From assembly GCA_902529115.1 (NCBI GenBank), contig CABZVB010000006.1, positions 1 to 64,000 on the forward strand: DNA of 64,000 bases, read 5' to 3'. The notes under the pieces were generated by a model. That model searched no databases, was not told where the DNA came from, and saw nothing but the letters and a program-made list of their open reading frames with translations. A program made the translations under genes and the position numbers. This document shows, in pieces, positions 38,607 to 47,008 of the stretch. The stretch comes from an uncultured Balneola sp. GTDB lineage: Bacteria > Bacteroidota > Rhodothermia > Balneolales > Balneolaceae. Each line of letters opens with the position of its first letter. Position 1 is the first letter of the stretch.

Positions 38607-38632
38607 CACAGAGGCTTTTCAAAGCCTCTGTG
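38607..38632 (-). terminator. Perfect 12-bp hairpin between the repeated glucan-binding-like gene and the lacI-type gene
   Basis: CACAGAGGCTTT (38607-38618) and AAAGCCTCTGTG (38621-38632) are perfect inverted repeats with almost no loop. No T-run follows on either strand, so it may be a pause, processing or mRNA-stability element rather than a classical terminator. It follows a second hairpin by about 20 nt. Confidence 0.5.
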
Positions 38633-38652
38633 AATTAAGACTTTCAAATAAT

Positions 38653-38679
38653 ATAGAGCTGTAATTAACTCAGCTCTAT
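38653..38679 (-). terminator. 9-bp hairpin just after the repeated glucan-binding-like gene
   Basis: ATAGAGCTG (38653-38661) pairs perfectly with CAGCTCTAT (38671-38679) around a 9-nt loop, 12 nt past the stop codon of the gene ending at 38692. On the minus strand it is followed by ATTATTTG, weakly T-rich. It is a candidate terminator or partial attenuator separating the binding-protein transcript from lacI and the GH13 genes. Confidence 0.5.
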
Positions 38680-38691
38680 TATTACAAGAAT

Positions 38692-41600
38692 TTATTTAAT
38701 TAGTGTCATGCGTTTATTGCTCACAAAGCTACCTGCTTCTAAACGGTACAAATACACTCCAGATGATAAAGATACTGCATTGAACGCAACAGTATGTGTA
38801 CCAGCATTCATTACTTTACCACTAATCAATCTAGCAACCTCTTGCCCTAATAAGTTATATATAGTCAGCTTAACGGGTGAGGCATCAGCAAGACTAAAAC
38901 TAATATTTGTAGTAGGATTAAATGGATTTGGATAATTTTGCTCGAGAGCAAATTTCCTAACCATTGAATCATCTAATTCTGAGGAAGTAGTAGGAGTATT
39001 ATAATCTGGTGGTGTTTCCCAAGCTAAATCTTCAGCTACCCAAGTTAATGTTGGTAGGGTGAAGCTGCTTGGCCAAGTCACTGAACCATCACCAGCAACA
39101 ATTGGCTGTATATATTGGTAATGTCGTCGACCTGCATCAAATCCTGAACCATGAGTAAACATAGAACCATCTTGTGATGTTGGTTCACCATATCCAACGC
39201 GGAAACCCATGTGGTTCAAGGTTGGTAATTGAAGGTCTAAATCAAGTGTATAAACCATATCACCATCATCATCTTTGAATCTCAAACTTTCTCGCATTTC
39301 ATCTGGCATAGTCATGAAATTCTCACCAGCATCACCTGGAACAATTAAGCCCTGTGTAAGTACAAAGAATGGCGTGTCAACATATAGATATACAGAGTCA
39401 TTCGATACATCAAAAGGTGCTGAAGCGTTCTGTACCGCTGGCGACATATCAATTGAAAAAGTTACCGTTATTGCACCACCATCTACATTATTAGGTGTAA
39501 GAAGTGCTTTTGGTTCAACACCATTGAAATACTCCGATCTCTTGGGTTGATTAGCAGCATCTTCAATTATCAATTGACGATCAGCACCACCCGTAACGCC
39601 AGGTTCTTCCCAGCCCGAACCATCATGAGTAATTCCAGCCAAAAAGTTAGTACTTGTTTGATCATCCCTAGATGCATCCCACTTCAAATAGTATTTATAC
39701 TTGTGTTCAGCTCCCACAGGAACATTTAATGGAATATTTGATTCCTCATAGGTTCCAGAAAATGAATTAAAAGTCATTTCATTTTGAACACCCCAAGAAT
39801 TGAATGAGCCTCTAACAAAGACTGAATCAATTGAAGAATTGAAATACCCTAAACCTTCAAGAATTCCAACATTTACCTCAAAATTAAGTGTAGTACTCAA
39901 TATTGGTGTCTCAGAAGGTGGAGTATCATTGAAATACACCCACTTAAGTGTTGTATCTTCTTCTGGTATATGAGTGAATCTATCCGCCCTGGATTCCCAT
40001 GTGGTCTCACCATCTGACTCAAATACAAATTTGTAGCCCACCTCATCTTCAATCAAAGCAGCACTATCTCTATGCATTTGAGCAATACCAGCATAGAATA
40101 TATTATTTCCGCTTCCTCCTATAAAATCAAGATAGAAAGCAGAAGTGGACCAGTCAGCTGGATTATCAAAAAATGCTGGGTTACCTCTTACTCCAACCAT
40201 ATCGGTTTCACGATCGAAATCTCCAGTTTGAATTGGACCTCCCATATTGACCTTGAACAATATAGTTAAAGTATCGTCACTTGGATCATATGGTGGTTCT
40301 CTGAATTCATACCACTGCATTGGTACCACCGTATCTCCACTAGCCGTAGCAGGAAGCACAAATTGATTATTAGCTCCACTTTCCCAACCTTGCTCTGACC
40401 CATTAATTAATGGCGTTTCAGGATCTACACCAGCCCAGAATTTGTAATTCAATAAATCACCTGGTGACATATCAAATGTTGTACCCCAAACATCACCATC
40501 TAAATGTTCCATTTGGAGTGTGCCCGAATCCCAAGTGATAATTTCACCAAGGCCAGTCTCAGCTGCATCTGCTCCAGATGGAGCTCCTTTAAGTTGAATT
40601 GTATGGTAGTCTTGTAGGGTATCTGCAAGAGTAGCCATATTAACTGTAAATGTGACTGCTACTGGCTCAGTATTTACGTTTGCAGGTGGAAAACCTAATC
40701 GGTCAAAATAGTCCCAATGAAGTGTAGTATCATTAGCTGGCATATCGAATGTACGATTTGGATCTGATTCCCAACCGATTGTCCCTTCTTCATTCATAGT
40801 GATGAATTTATAAGATACCTCAGTAATAGGTTCCGCCTCACCATGACTTATTTGCTTGGTTCCCTCAAAAAAGTAATTATCTCCTTGGTTAGCGCTAGGT
40901 TCTAGGGTTATGCCACTCGCCCAACCATCAAAACTACCGCGAACACCAACAGTATCTGTAGCAGGATCAAAATTTCCAGACTTGATTGCAGGCCCCATAT
41001 TTACTCTGAAAAATAATGAAATACTATCATCAGATATCGGGTATGGTGCTTCTCTAGTTTCATAAAATTGCAAATCTACAGTAGTGTCTGCACCAGCAAA
41101 ATCACTTGGCAAAATGAATACATTATTATCTCCACTTTCCCAACCCTGTTCACTACCATTTGTTAAAGGGGTATCGGGATTTACTCCTGCCCAAAATTTA
41201 TAATTCAAAGTATCACCTGGAGACATTAGGAAATCACTCCACCAATAGTCACCACCCATTGAATACATATGTCGTGACATAGAATCCCACGTAATCATAC
41301 CATTAGAGGCAGCTCCTGTGACATCTGGCCCAACAAAACCACCTCTTATTTGCATAAAATGATGACCTCTTAAAGTATCTGGCATAGTAGATGTATTCAC
41401 ATTAAAATGAACCATAACTGGTTCCTTTTCTCTAAATATATGGTCTCCAATAAAATCAAGATTGTCTTTATCATAAACTTCCCACTCAGAATCAGCACTT
41501 TCAGTTCCAAATGAAGACAGTGCAATGGGATTCCCTTGTTTGATATTTGCTTTACGAACAAGAGTATGATCTTTAGTTGCCGCAGAAACACCCGCAACAT

Positions 41601-42088
41601 CCCAACCACTACCAGGATCATTATCAGCTGTACCAAAATAGTCAACGATTGTTGAATCAGTCCCATCTATATAGACTAACGCCCTAGCATCATCTCCATT
41701 AAATACTGCTATGTAAGAAGTACCGTCATTAAATGGATTCTCGATTAATGAATCAGCAACATCAGTAATTGCAGGATCAGCATCAGCATGAGCTACTACA
41801 TAAACATCCATAGATGCTAATATTGTACCAGGTGTAAATCTTAGAGTATCGTTAAATGGATTCCCATTATAATTACCAAGTACTATGTAATTACCTAAGT
41901 CAATACCATCTTTTGTTGAATTGAATATTTCAAAGGCTTTATTGTTGCCCCCCCCCTTCTATATACTCAGAAAAAAATACCCCGTGCGATTGAGTCATCA
42001 TCTCCTGAGCATGAACGGTGCCAATACATACAAAAATGGCTAAAAGCGCTACCAAACCTTGCTTAAGGATTGTATTTATTGTGTTCAT
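38692..42088 (-). CDS. Lamin-tail plus repeated carbohydrate-binding-like T9SS surface protein, frameshifted at a G9 run
   Basis: Read with one G removed from the nine-G run (complement of 41948-41956), this is a single 1131-residue protein. It has a signal peptide (start ATG 42088, or 42121; LLAIFVCIGTVHAQ), a lamin-tail domain (FFSEYIEGGGNNKAFEIFN and onward), then five or six beta-sandwich modules. Numbering from Met 41811, modules A1 (131-256) and B1 (263-370) are repeated as A2 (383-505) and B2 (513-628). A C module (640-765), a D module (781-930) and a T9SS type A sorting domain (955-1039, NYPNPFNPTTNISF) follow. B and C modules have VRGSFDGW/VRGSFNSW, the CBM48/CBM20-like starch-binding pattern. 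As sequenced, the frame stops after EGGGQQ, so only 49 codons would be made. It probably binds glucan on the cell surface. Confidence 0.85.
41948..41956 (-). repeat. Homopolymer run of nine G (minus strand) breaking the reading frame
   Basis: Nine C on the plus strand, nine G in the coding strand, early in the lamin-tail domain. Nine G gives GGGQQ then a stop; eight (or eleven) gives GGGNNKAFEIFN, the expected continuation. The whole gene length minus one base (3396 nt) is an exact multiple of three. Such a tract is a classic site both of slipped-strand phase variation and of assembly error. Confidence 0.85.
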
Positions 42089-42127
42089 ATTATTATGATT
42101 TATTATTAGTGTATTATTCATGTTTCT

Positions 42128-42141
42128 AGTTTAATTAAACT
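42128..42141. repeat. 14-bp perfect palindrome between the PorV-like gene and the binding-protein gene
   Basis: AGTTTAATTAAACT is its own reverse complement and lies in the 57-nt gap, 40 nt before the start of the frameshifted gene. It could be a regulator site or a small RNA hairpin. AT-rich palindromes arise by chance, so this is only suggestive. Confidence 0.35.
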
Positions 42142-42145
42142 GTTA

Positions 42146-43168
42146 TCAAAATAAAATCTGAATGCTAAGTTTATTTACATCTCCAAGATACTCATAACCG
42201 TGATAACTGTAATTAAATCCAAGTCCTAAACCACTGGATGTACGATATCGAACTCCTATCCCAGACGTAAATGTCTCAATTTTATCTTCTTGCCCAATGT
42301 AAGGCAAGCCTGCTCGCAACATAACTTGTTGGTTAGCCAAAGCTAATTCGCCACCAATACTTATACTTTGGGTGTTATTAGTAGGGTTGTTTCCATCCAC
42401 TGAAAGCGTCAAACGAGCATTTTCACGCTCAAATGCTTCCCATGCCAGCCCTACCTTAAGCATTAAGGGTAAATCAAAAGCCTGGGTAGCAAGTAACGCA
42501 TCTGGCTCGTAATTCCCAGATTGTGATTCATCCGGGTCTGAACTAATAATTAGATCATTTCCATTCATTTGTAACTTGGATCCAAAATTAGTCACACTGA
42601 CTCCAAATAGAATATCATCGAAAGGAGTGTTGTAGACTGTCCCAATATCGAAAGCTAAGGCAGATGCTGAACTGTTTGCTATTTGCTCATGTACTACTTT
42701 GACGGTACCTCCAATACTAAATTGTGGAAGTAACTGTCGGGCATAAGTCAAGCCGAAGGATACGGAATAGGCGCTAAATGTACGACCAGTAAGTCCTTGC
42801 GCCTCAGCAGTGGTTTCTTCGAATTCACCATAATTCAATGAAAGCACATGAATTCCAAAAACACCTTTCTCAGTAGGCAAAGCTGCCCCAAAAAAACTAT
42901 GAGTCATATCCATATACCATGGCGTTATCTCTACAAGCATTTCACTATTATTTAAAGTCGCTAAACCTGCCGGATTTAGTACCATAGACGAGCCATCGTT
43001 CATATTAGCTGTATAAGCTGCCATTGAAGAGGATCGTGCCCCAACAGGTATTCGCAAAAATTCCGCAGCAGAGGTACCCACCTTAGATAGTTGCGGATAC
43101 GCAGCCATCGGAAGAGCTATAAAAATAAGTGTCCAAAATAGGCGTATTTTCATTCTTTCGTTTTTCAT
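42146..43168 (-). CDS. PorV/PorQ-family outer-membrane barrel (T9SS-associated)
   Basis: Start placed at ATG 43168 (MKNERMKIRLFWTLIFIALP), 7 nt after the previous stop; the frame extends upstream to 43249 but that part is not signal-like. Length is 340 residues. After the signal peptide comes LSKVGTSAAEFLRIPVGARSSSMAAY, close to the N-terminal signature of PorV/PorQ proteins. A beta barrel of FadL-like type follows, with the NPAGLA motif, ending in an aromatic residue (LSIQILF). PorV shuttles or docks T9SS cargo at the outer membrane. Its place between two T9SS cargo genes suggests a dedicated, locus-specific shuttle. Specific partner not shown. Confidence 0.85.
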   Translation of the reverse strand: MKNERMKIRLFWTLIFIALPMAAYPQLSKVGTSAAEFLRIPVGARSSSMAAYTANMNDGSSMVLNPAGLATLNNSEMLVEITPWYMDMTHSFFGAALPTEKGVFGIHVLSLNYGEFEETTAEAQGLTGRTFSAYSVSFGLTYARQLLPQFSIGGTVKVVHEQIANSSASALAFDIGTVYNTPFDDILFGVSVTNFGSKLQMNGNDLIISSDPDESQSGNYEPDALLATQAFDLPLMLKVGLAWEAFERENARLTLSVDGNNPTNNTQSISIGGELALANQQVMLRAGLPYIGQEDKIETFTSGIGVRYRTSSGLGLGFNYSYHGYEYLGDVNKLSIQILF

Positions 43169-43175
43169 AAATGCA

Positions 43176-46100
43176 TTATTTAATAACAGCAAATTTGCCC
43201 ACCTTTTCGCCAACGCCCGGTGCCTCCACATGATAGAGATAAATGCCAAATGATATTTCTAAATTATCTTTCGTAAGCATATTCCAAACGTAGGATCCAC
43301 CGTATGCGCTTGTTAAGTCCGATTCTGTAATAGATATTTCACGCAACAATACCCCAGAGACAGTAAATATTCTCAGAGTGGATGGAGCTGGCATTCCTGT
43401 AAAATGGAGCTCTCGGTTATGTTGAAAATTGGTATTGGTTACACTTGGCTCATAGATATTGGCCACCTTATATGGATTGGGTATAACCAATATATCATCA
43501 AGGGCGGATGCTGCCGAATCAGCGTCAATTCGCGGTACGTTTTCACTATCAAACCGAAAACGGAAAATATCATTGGAAGAGAATGGCTTGGTTGTAAAGA
43601 TTTTGAGAGTATCTCCAGCTGCTGGATTTCTAGTTTCGAGATTACCGTTAATTAATAGTGGAGCCATTTCGATTTTATAGGTAAGCGTATCCTCTACTCC
43701 TCTAAAGTCTTCAATCAAAAATAGCACATCAGAGCAACGCCCACTAAAGCCTGCGACTGCTGAAAGATTACCTGGTTCTGGAGGAGTATAATTACCAGGT
43801 ACTATAATGGTTGGATTACATCTTTGTTGGAATGAAGTGTTCACATTCAAATCAGCAAAGGCATATTTGGTTTCTACCCCAGTGTAGGTATTGATGATTT
43901 TAAAATTAGTAGGAATAGATGGTAAAATTTGAAAAATTCCCGTTGCCACCTCAATTTCCTTTTCAATTGACTGTCCAAATCCTACATTATCACCCACAAT
44001 TAATTCATAATCGGATACTTTAGGTGCGGCTTGAGTAACAAATGAAAATCCATGGATGTCCATGCCCTCAGAATTTGCGGCGAACCAACCTGAGCGTAAT
44101 TCGTTTAATCCGAAGGATTCGATGTTAGTGACTCTCACAGTAAAGCCTTCGGTTACAGGATTGCTACCTCCATTTAAGCTGGTATAACGGGAAAGTAAAG
44201 TATCTGGGGCGCCGCTAGTAATATTTTGTAGGGTGAAGTTTTTTGTCTTCAGTGTATCAGGATTTGAGCCTCCACTTAATAAAGTATCTTCAAAGACTAC
44301 CTCATACAAGTTATCTGCCTTCAACTTTGTAGGATCGATCACTTCGACCCCAACAGTCCCGCCGGGCGCACCCTGATAAATGGCCGCATTGGGACTAGTG
44401 GGACTAATGTATCCAGCTTGTTCTCTGGATGCTCGCACTTCTAGTACATTTTGGCCAAAATCTACACTTCCGTCAGGATTAAGAGAGATCTGAACGGGAG
44501 ATTCAGAAGGACTAATCCCCGCTAGCTCTAAACCACGATCAAAGGCTGTAACCGCATAGAAATATTTACGGCCATTAACGACAGTAGTATCTTCATAAAT
44601 ACGACGTATGCCAGAGTCGCTGCCCAGATTGAACTGCAACCCATTTTCTGAAACTGGATGAAAGCCAAATACTCCATTTTGTCGGTCATAAATTGCTACC
44701 GGTTGCAAAAAGGTTTTCCCTCCACGACCATCAGTGATACTTCTAATCTCTTCAAAAGATACATCTGTAGTGCGATATACTTTATAGCCTTCAAAATCAT
44801 AACCATTGCCTGTTTGAAGGTTCATATACCGGTCAAAAGAATTCTCAGAGTTAGTATCCCAATATATAGTTACCTTACCATTTCCAGGTACTGAAGTAAT
44901 AATTGGGGGATCAGGCGCAACAGCAAATTGATAATCTGCTTCGTAAGCTTTTGTAGCATCTCTAAGTCGTTCATTGACCATTTGACGATCAAATAAGGCA
45001 CTTTGCTGATTTTCCTGAGCAGCAGTAATTGCAACAGCAAAACGCTCAGAAGTTCCTCTTGCTAATGGAAATAGGCCAGAAGAAACAAATATATCAGAAT
45101 CGGTTCCTTGTTTTTCTATAAACTCACCGGGAATCAGGTAACGAAGCCAAATATCAGCATCTTGAGTGACTTGCATAGATCCTGCATCAAAAATTCTCAC
45201 TCTAGATACTCCGATCAGGTCTGTTTCACTAACATCAGTTTTATCAATACCTGATTCTCCTGGAAATACTGTACCAGCACCGGATGTTGGGAATCCATCA
45301 CCCTGCCCCAAACTTGCAGAATTTGGATTACCTTGAATACCTACATCATCAATTAGAATATTCCAGTCGTCGTCATTATCAAAATAGTCTTCACGTCCTT
45401 CATCAATCATTGGCGCACTTGTATGAAAGTTCTGAAGCCTACCAGTGTATTCATCATTGACCAGGGAGGCAAAAGCCGCATCAATAGCCATACGTGCTCG
45501 GATTGTCTGATTGGAAACAATTAAGCCTTTTTGTAGCGTGTCACCAGCGGCGTATTCTAGATAATTGATAAATCGTACTGGGCGTGTTTGAAATTGATCC
45601 AAGGAAGGAATATAAGTACTCTTGGTCAGATGATTAGGTTGGTTTTCATCAATTAACCCGTCAAAATCGTTATCCAAACCATCGATATGAATACCAAAAT
45701 CTTCATCCGTTTCTGGAAGCAGATCTTCTTGAACCGTAAAAGAAGCACCGCCATAATCATAACTACGACCTTGAGATATAAATGAATTCCCATCATAGAT
45801 ATGAATCACTCGACTATGGTTTTCTTGAATTAATACAATCGGATCTCCTATGTTTATCACTCGCATCTCAAAATCAGTAGGGTTAAATACTCGGATTAAA
45901 GTATCCCGAACCGTAGAGATATTATCATAAAATCCTCCCTCTGCTGAAGTTAGGCGAGTAAATAAATCAACATTTTCTTGATCATAAATGTCGCTGCTTG
46001 TATTGTAGTGATCACTATCGCCGTCGTTGTCAATTCCATCGATTGAATTCCCAGGGGTTTCAATAAATTTTAAACCCATCTCTCCAATTAAGCCCCCATC

Positions 46101-47006
46101 AAATACATTACCTCCACTTAATCGATCAGTATCTGTCAAATAGGCAATAGCACGGATATTATCAAACAGAGGCGTATCGGTTGGACCACCACCTGCAACG
46201 AAGTCAGCAATCCAAAGCCCAAATGCCATTCTAGGATAATCATAACTAGCATCATTCTTGAGTTCAAATAAATTGAAGTGCGTAGCATTAACTAATGTTT
46301 GCGACCAAGCCAAAATTCGGGTTTCTAAAATTAGTCCTAAACCACCTCGAGTAGGATCCGTCTTATCTGGCTGGTATCTTGAACCTGTAAAGCGGGTGTA
46401 GGTATCGTCCCCCGCTTTATAATAAAATTCCACATCGGCGTTGAATTGATCGCGTCCAAAATAGCCATTCCATGAACCGGCCCAACCATCTCCACCATCC
46501 TCAAATTTATCAGGCCAGGCATTCGGCCATGTGTTTCCTAGCGGTGATTCCGGTCCACGATCGCTTCTAGCCATTTCATCGGAATTATCACGAGTATAGC
46601 CATCTATTGGATTCAGAGACCAATTACTTCGCCCATCTCTAGACGTTTTATATGACGCGGTATTTACTAGTGGAAAAACATCCTCTTCAATGGTACTTTG
46701 ATCCGGCACTTCGGTACCAAACATCACACTCATAAAATACATGTACTCCCTATTCGTATTTCTAGGAAATTCAAATAATAATTCGTTTAGTGCCCCAGAA
46801 TTTCTACGCCCTGCATGGCCATTATTGTGATAGGTAGCTCGTAACCTGTTCCCATCCATAATAGAAATTTTACGATTGTTGAAATCCGATCGTTCTTCAC
46901 TTGGTTTATAATCAGAGACTTGCGCGAATCCTTTAGGGTCTGAAATTCCTAACAAGACAATGAATAGTGTGATATAAAATCTATATGACATATGATACAT
47001 TCTCAT
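43176..47006 (-). CDS. Very large T9SS cargo protein with Asp-rich loops and FnIII-like domain
   Basis: A 1276-residue exported protein: signal peptide at about 7-28, cleaved near GFAQ. No enzyme motif is visible. It carries calcium-binding-like Asp-rich loops at about 320-332 (GIDNDGDSDHY) and 435-450 (HIDGLDNDFDGLIDENQ). A fibronectin type III-like segment lies at about 695-830 (APDPPIITSVPGNGKVTIYW, NGRKYFYAVTAFDRG). The C-terminal 100 residues resemble a T9SS type A sorting domain (ILVIPNPYKV, then RIFTVSGVLLREI and GIYLYHVEA). It lies 2 nt after the TonB-dependent receptor and 7 nt before the PorV-like gene. It may serve as the surface partner of the receptor in place of SusD; that is inference. 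Confidence 0.8.
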   Translation of the reverse strand: MRMYHMSYRFYITLFIVLLGISDPKGFAQVSDYKPSEERSDFNNRKISIMDGNRLRATYHNNGHAGRRNSGALNELLFEFPRNTNREYMYFMSVMFGTEVPDQSTIEEDVFPLVNTASYKTSRDGRSNWSLNPIDGYTRDNSDEMARSDRGPESPLGNTWPNAWPDKFEDGGDGWAGSWNGYFGRDQFNADVEFYYKAGDDTYTRFTGSRYQPDKTDPTRGGLGLILETRILAWSQTLVNATHFNLFELKNDASYDYPRMAFGLWIADFVAGGGPTDTPLFDNIRAIAYLTDTDRLSGGNVFDGGLIGEMGLKFIETPGNSIDGIDNDGDSDHYNTSSDIYDQENVDLFTRLTSAEGGFYDNISTVRDTLIRVFNPTDFEMRVINIGDPIVLIQENHSRVIHIYDGNSFISQGRSYDYGGASFTVQEDLLPETDEDFGIHIDGLDNDFDGLIDENQPNHLTKSTYIPSLDQFQTRPVRFINYLEYAAGDTLQKGLIVSNQTIRARMAIDAAFASLVNDEYTGRLQNFHTSAPMIDEGREDYFDNDDDWNILIDDVGIQGNPNSASLGQGDGFPTSGAGTVFPGESGIDKTDVSETDLIGVSRVRIFDAGSMQVTQDADIWLRYLIPGEFIEKQGTDSDIFVSSGLFPLARGTSERFAVAITAAQENQQSALFDRQMVNERLRDATKAYEADYQFAVAPDPPIITSVPGNGKVTIYWDTNSENSFDRYMNLQTGNGYDFEGYKVYRTTDVSFEEIRSITDGRGGKTFLQPVAIYDRQNGVFGFHPVSENGLQFNLGSDSGIRRIYEDTTVVNGRKYFYAVTAFDRGLELAGISPSESPVQISLNPDGSVDFGQNVLEVRASREQAGYISPTSPNAAIYQGAPGGTVGVEVIDPTKLKADNLYEVVFEDTLLSGGSNPDTLKTKNFTLQNITSGAPDTLLSRYTSLNGGSNPVTEGFTVRVTNIESFGLNELRSGWFAANSEGMDIHGFSFVTQAAPKVSDYELIVGDNVGFGQSIEKEIEVATGIFQILPSIPTNFKIINTYTGVETKYAFADLNVNTSFQQRCNPTIIVPGNYTPPEPGNLSAVAGFSGRCSDVLFLIEDFRGVEDTLTYKIEMAPLLINGNLETRNPAAGDTLKIFTTKPFSSNDIFRFRFDSENVPRIDADSAASALDDILVIPNPYKVANIYEPSVTNTNFQHNRELHFTGMPAPSTLRIFTVSGVLLREISITESDLTSAYGGSYVWNMLTKDNLEISFGIYLYHVEAPGVGEKVGKFAVIK

Positions 47007-47008
47007 AC

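Noticed and set aside
38692-41811. Treating the frame from 41811 as a complete gene on its own
   Set aside because: It would begin in the middle of a lamin-tail domain and have no signal peptide despite a T9SS sorting domain; joining across the G9 run explains both.
43404-43655. 83-codon plus-strand open frame (and a second overlapping one) within the large cargo gene
   Set aside because: Shadow of the C-terminal region of the 1276-residue protein; Cys/Trp/Ile-rich composition is not protein-like.
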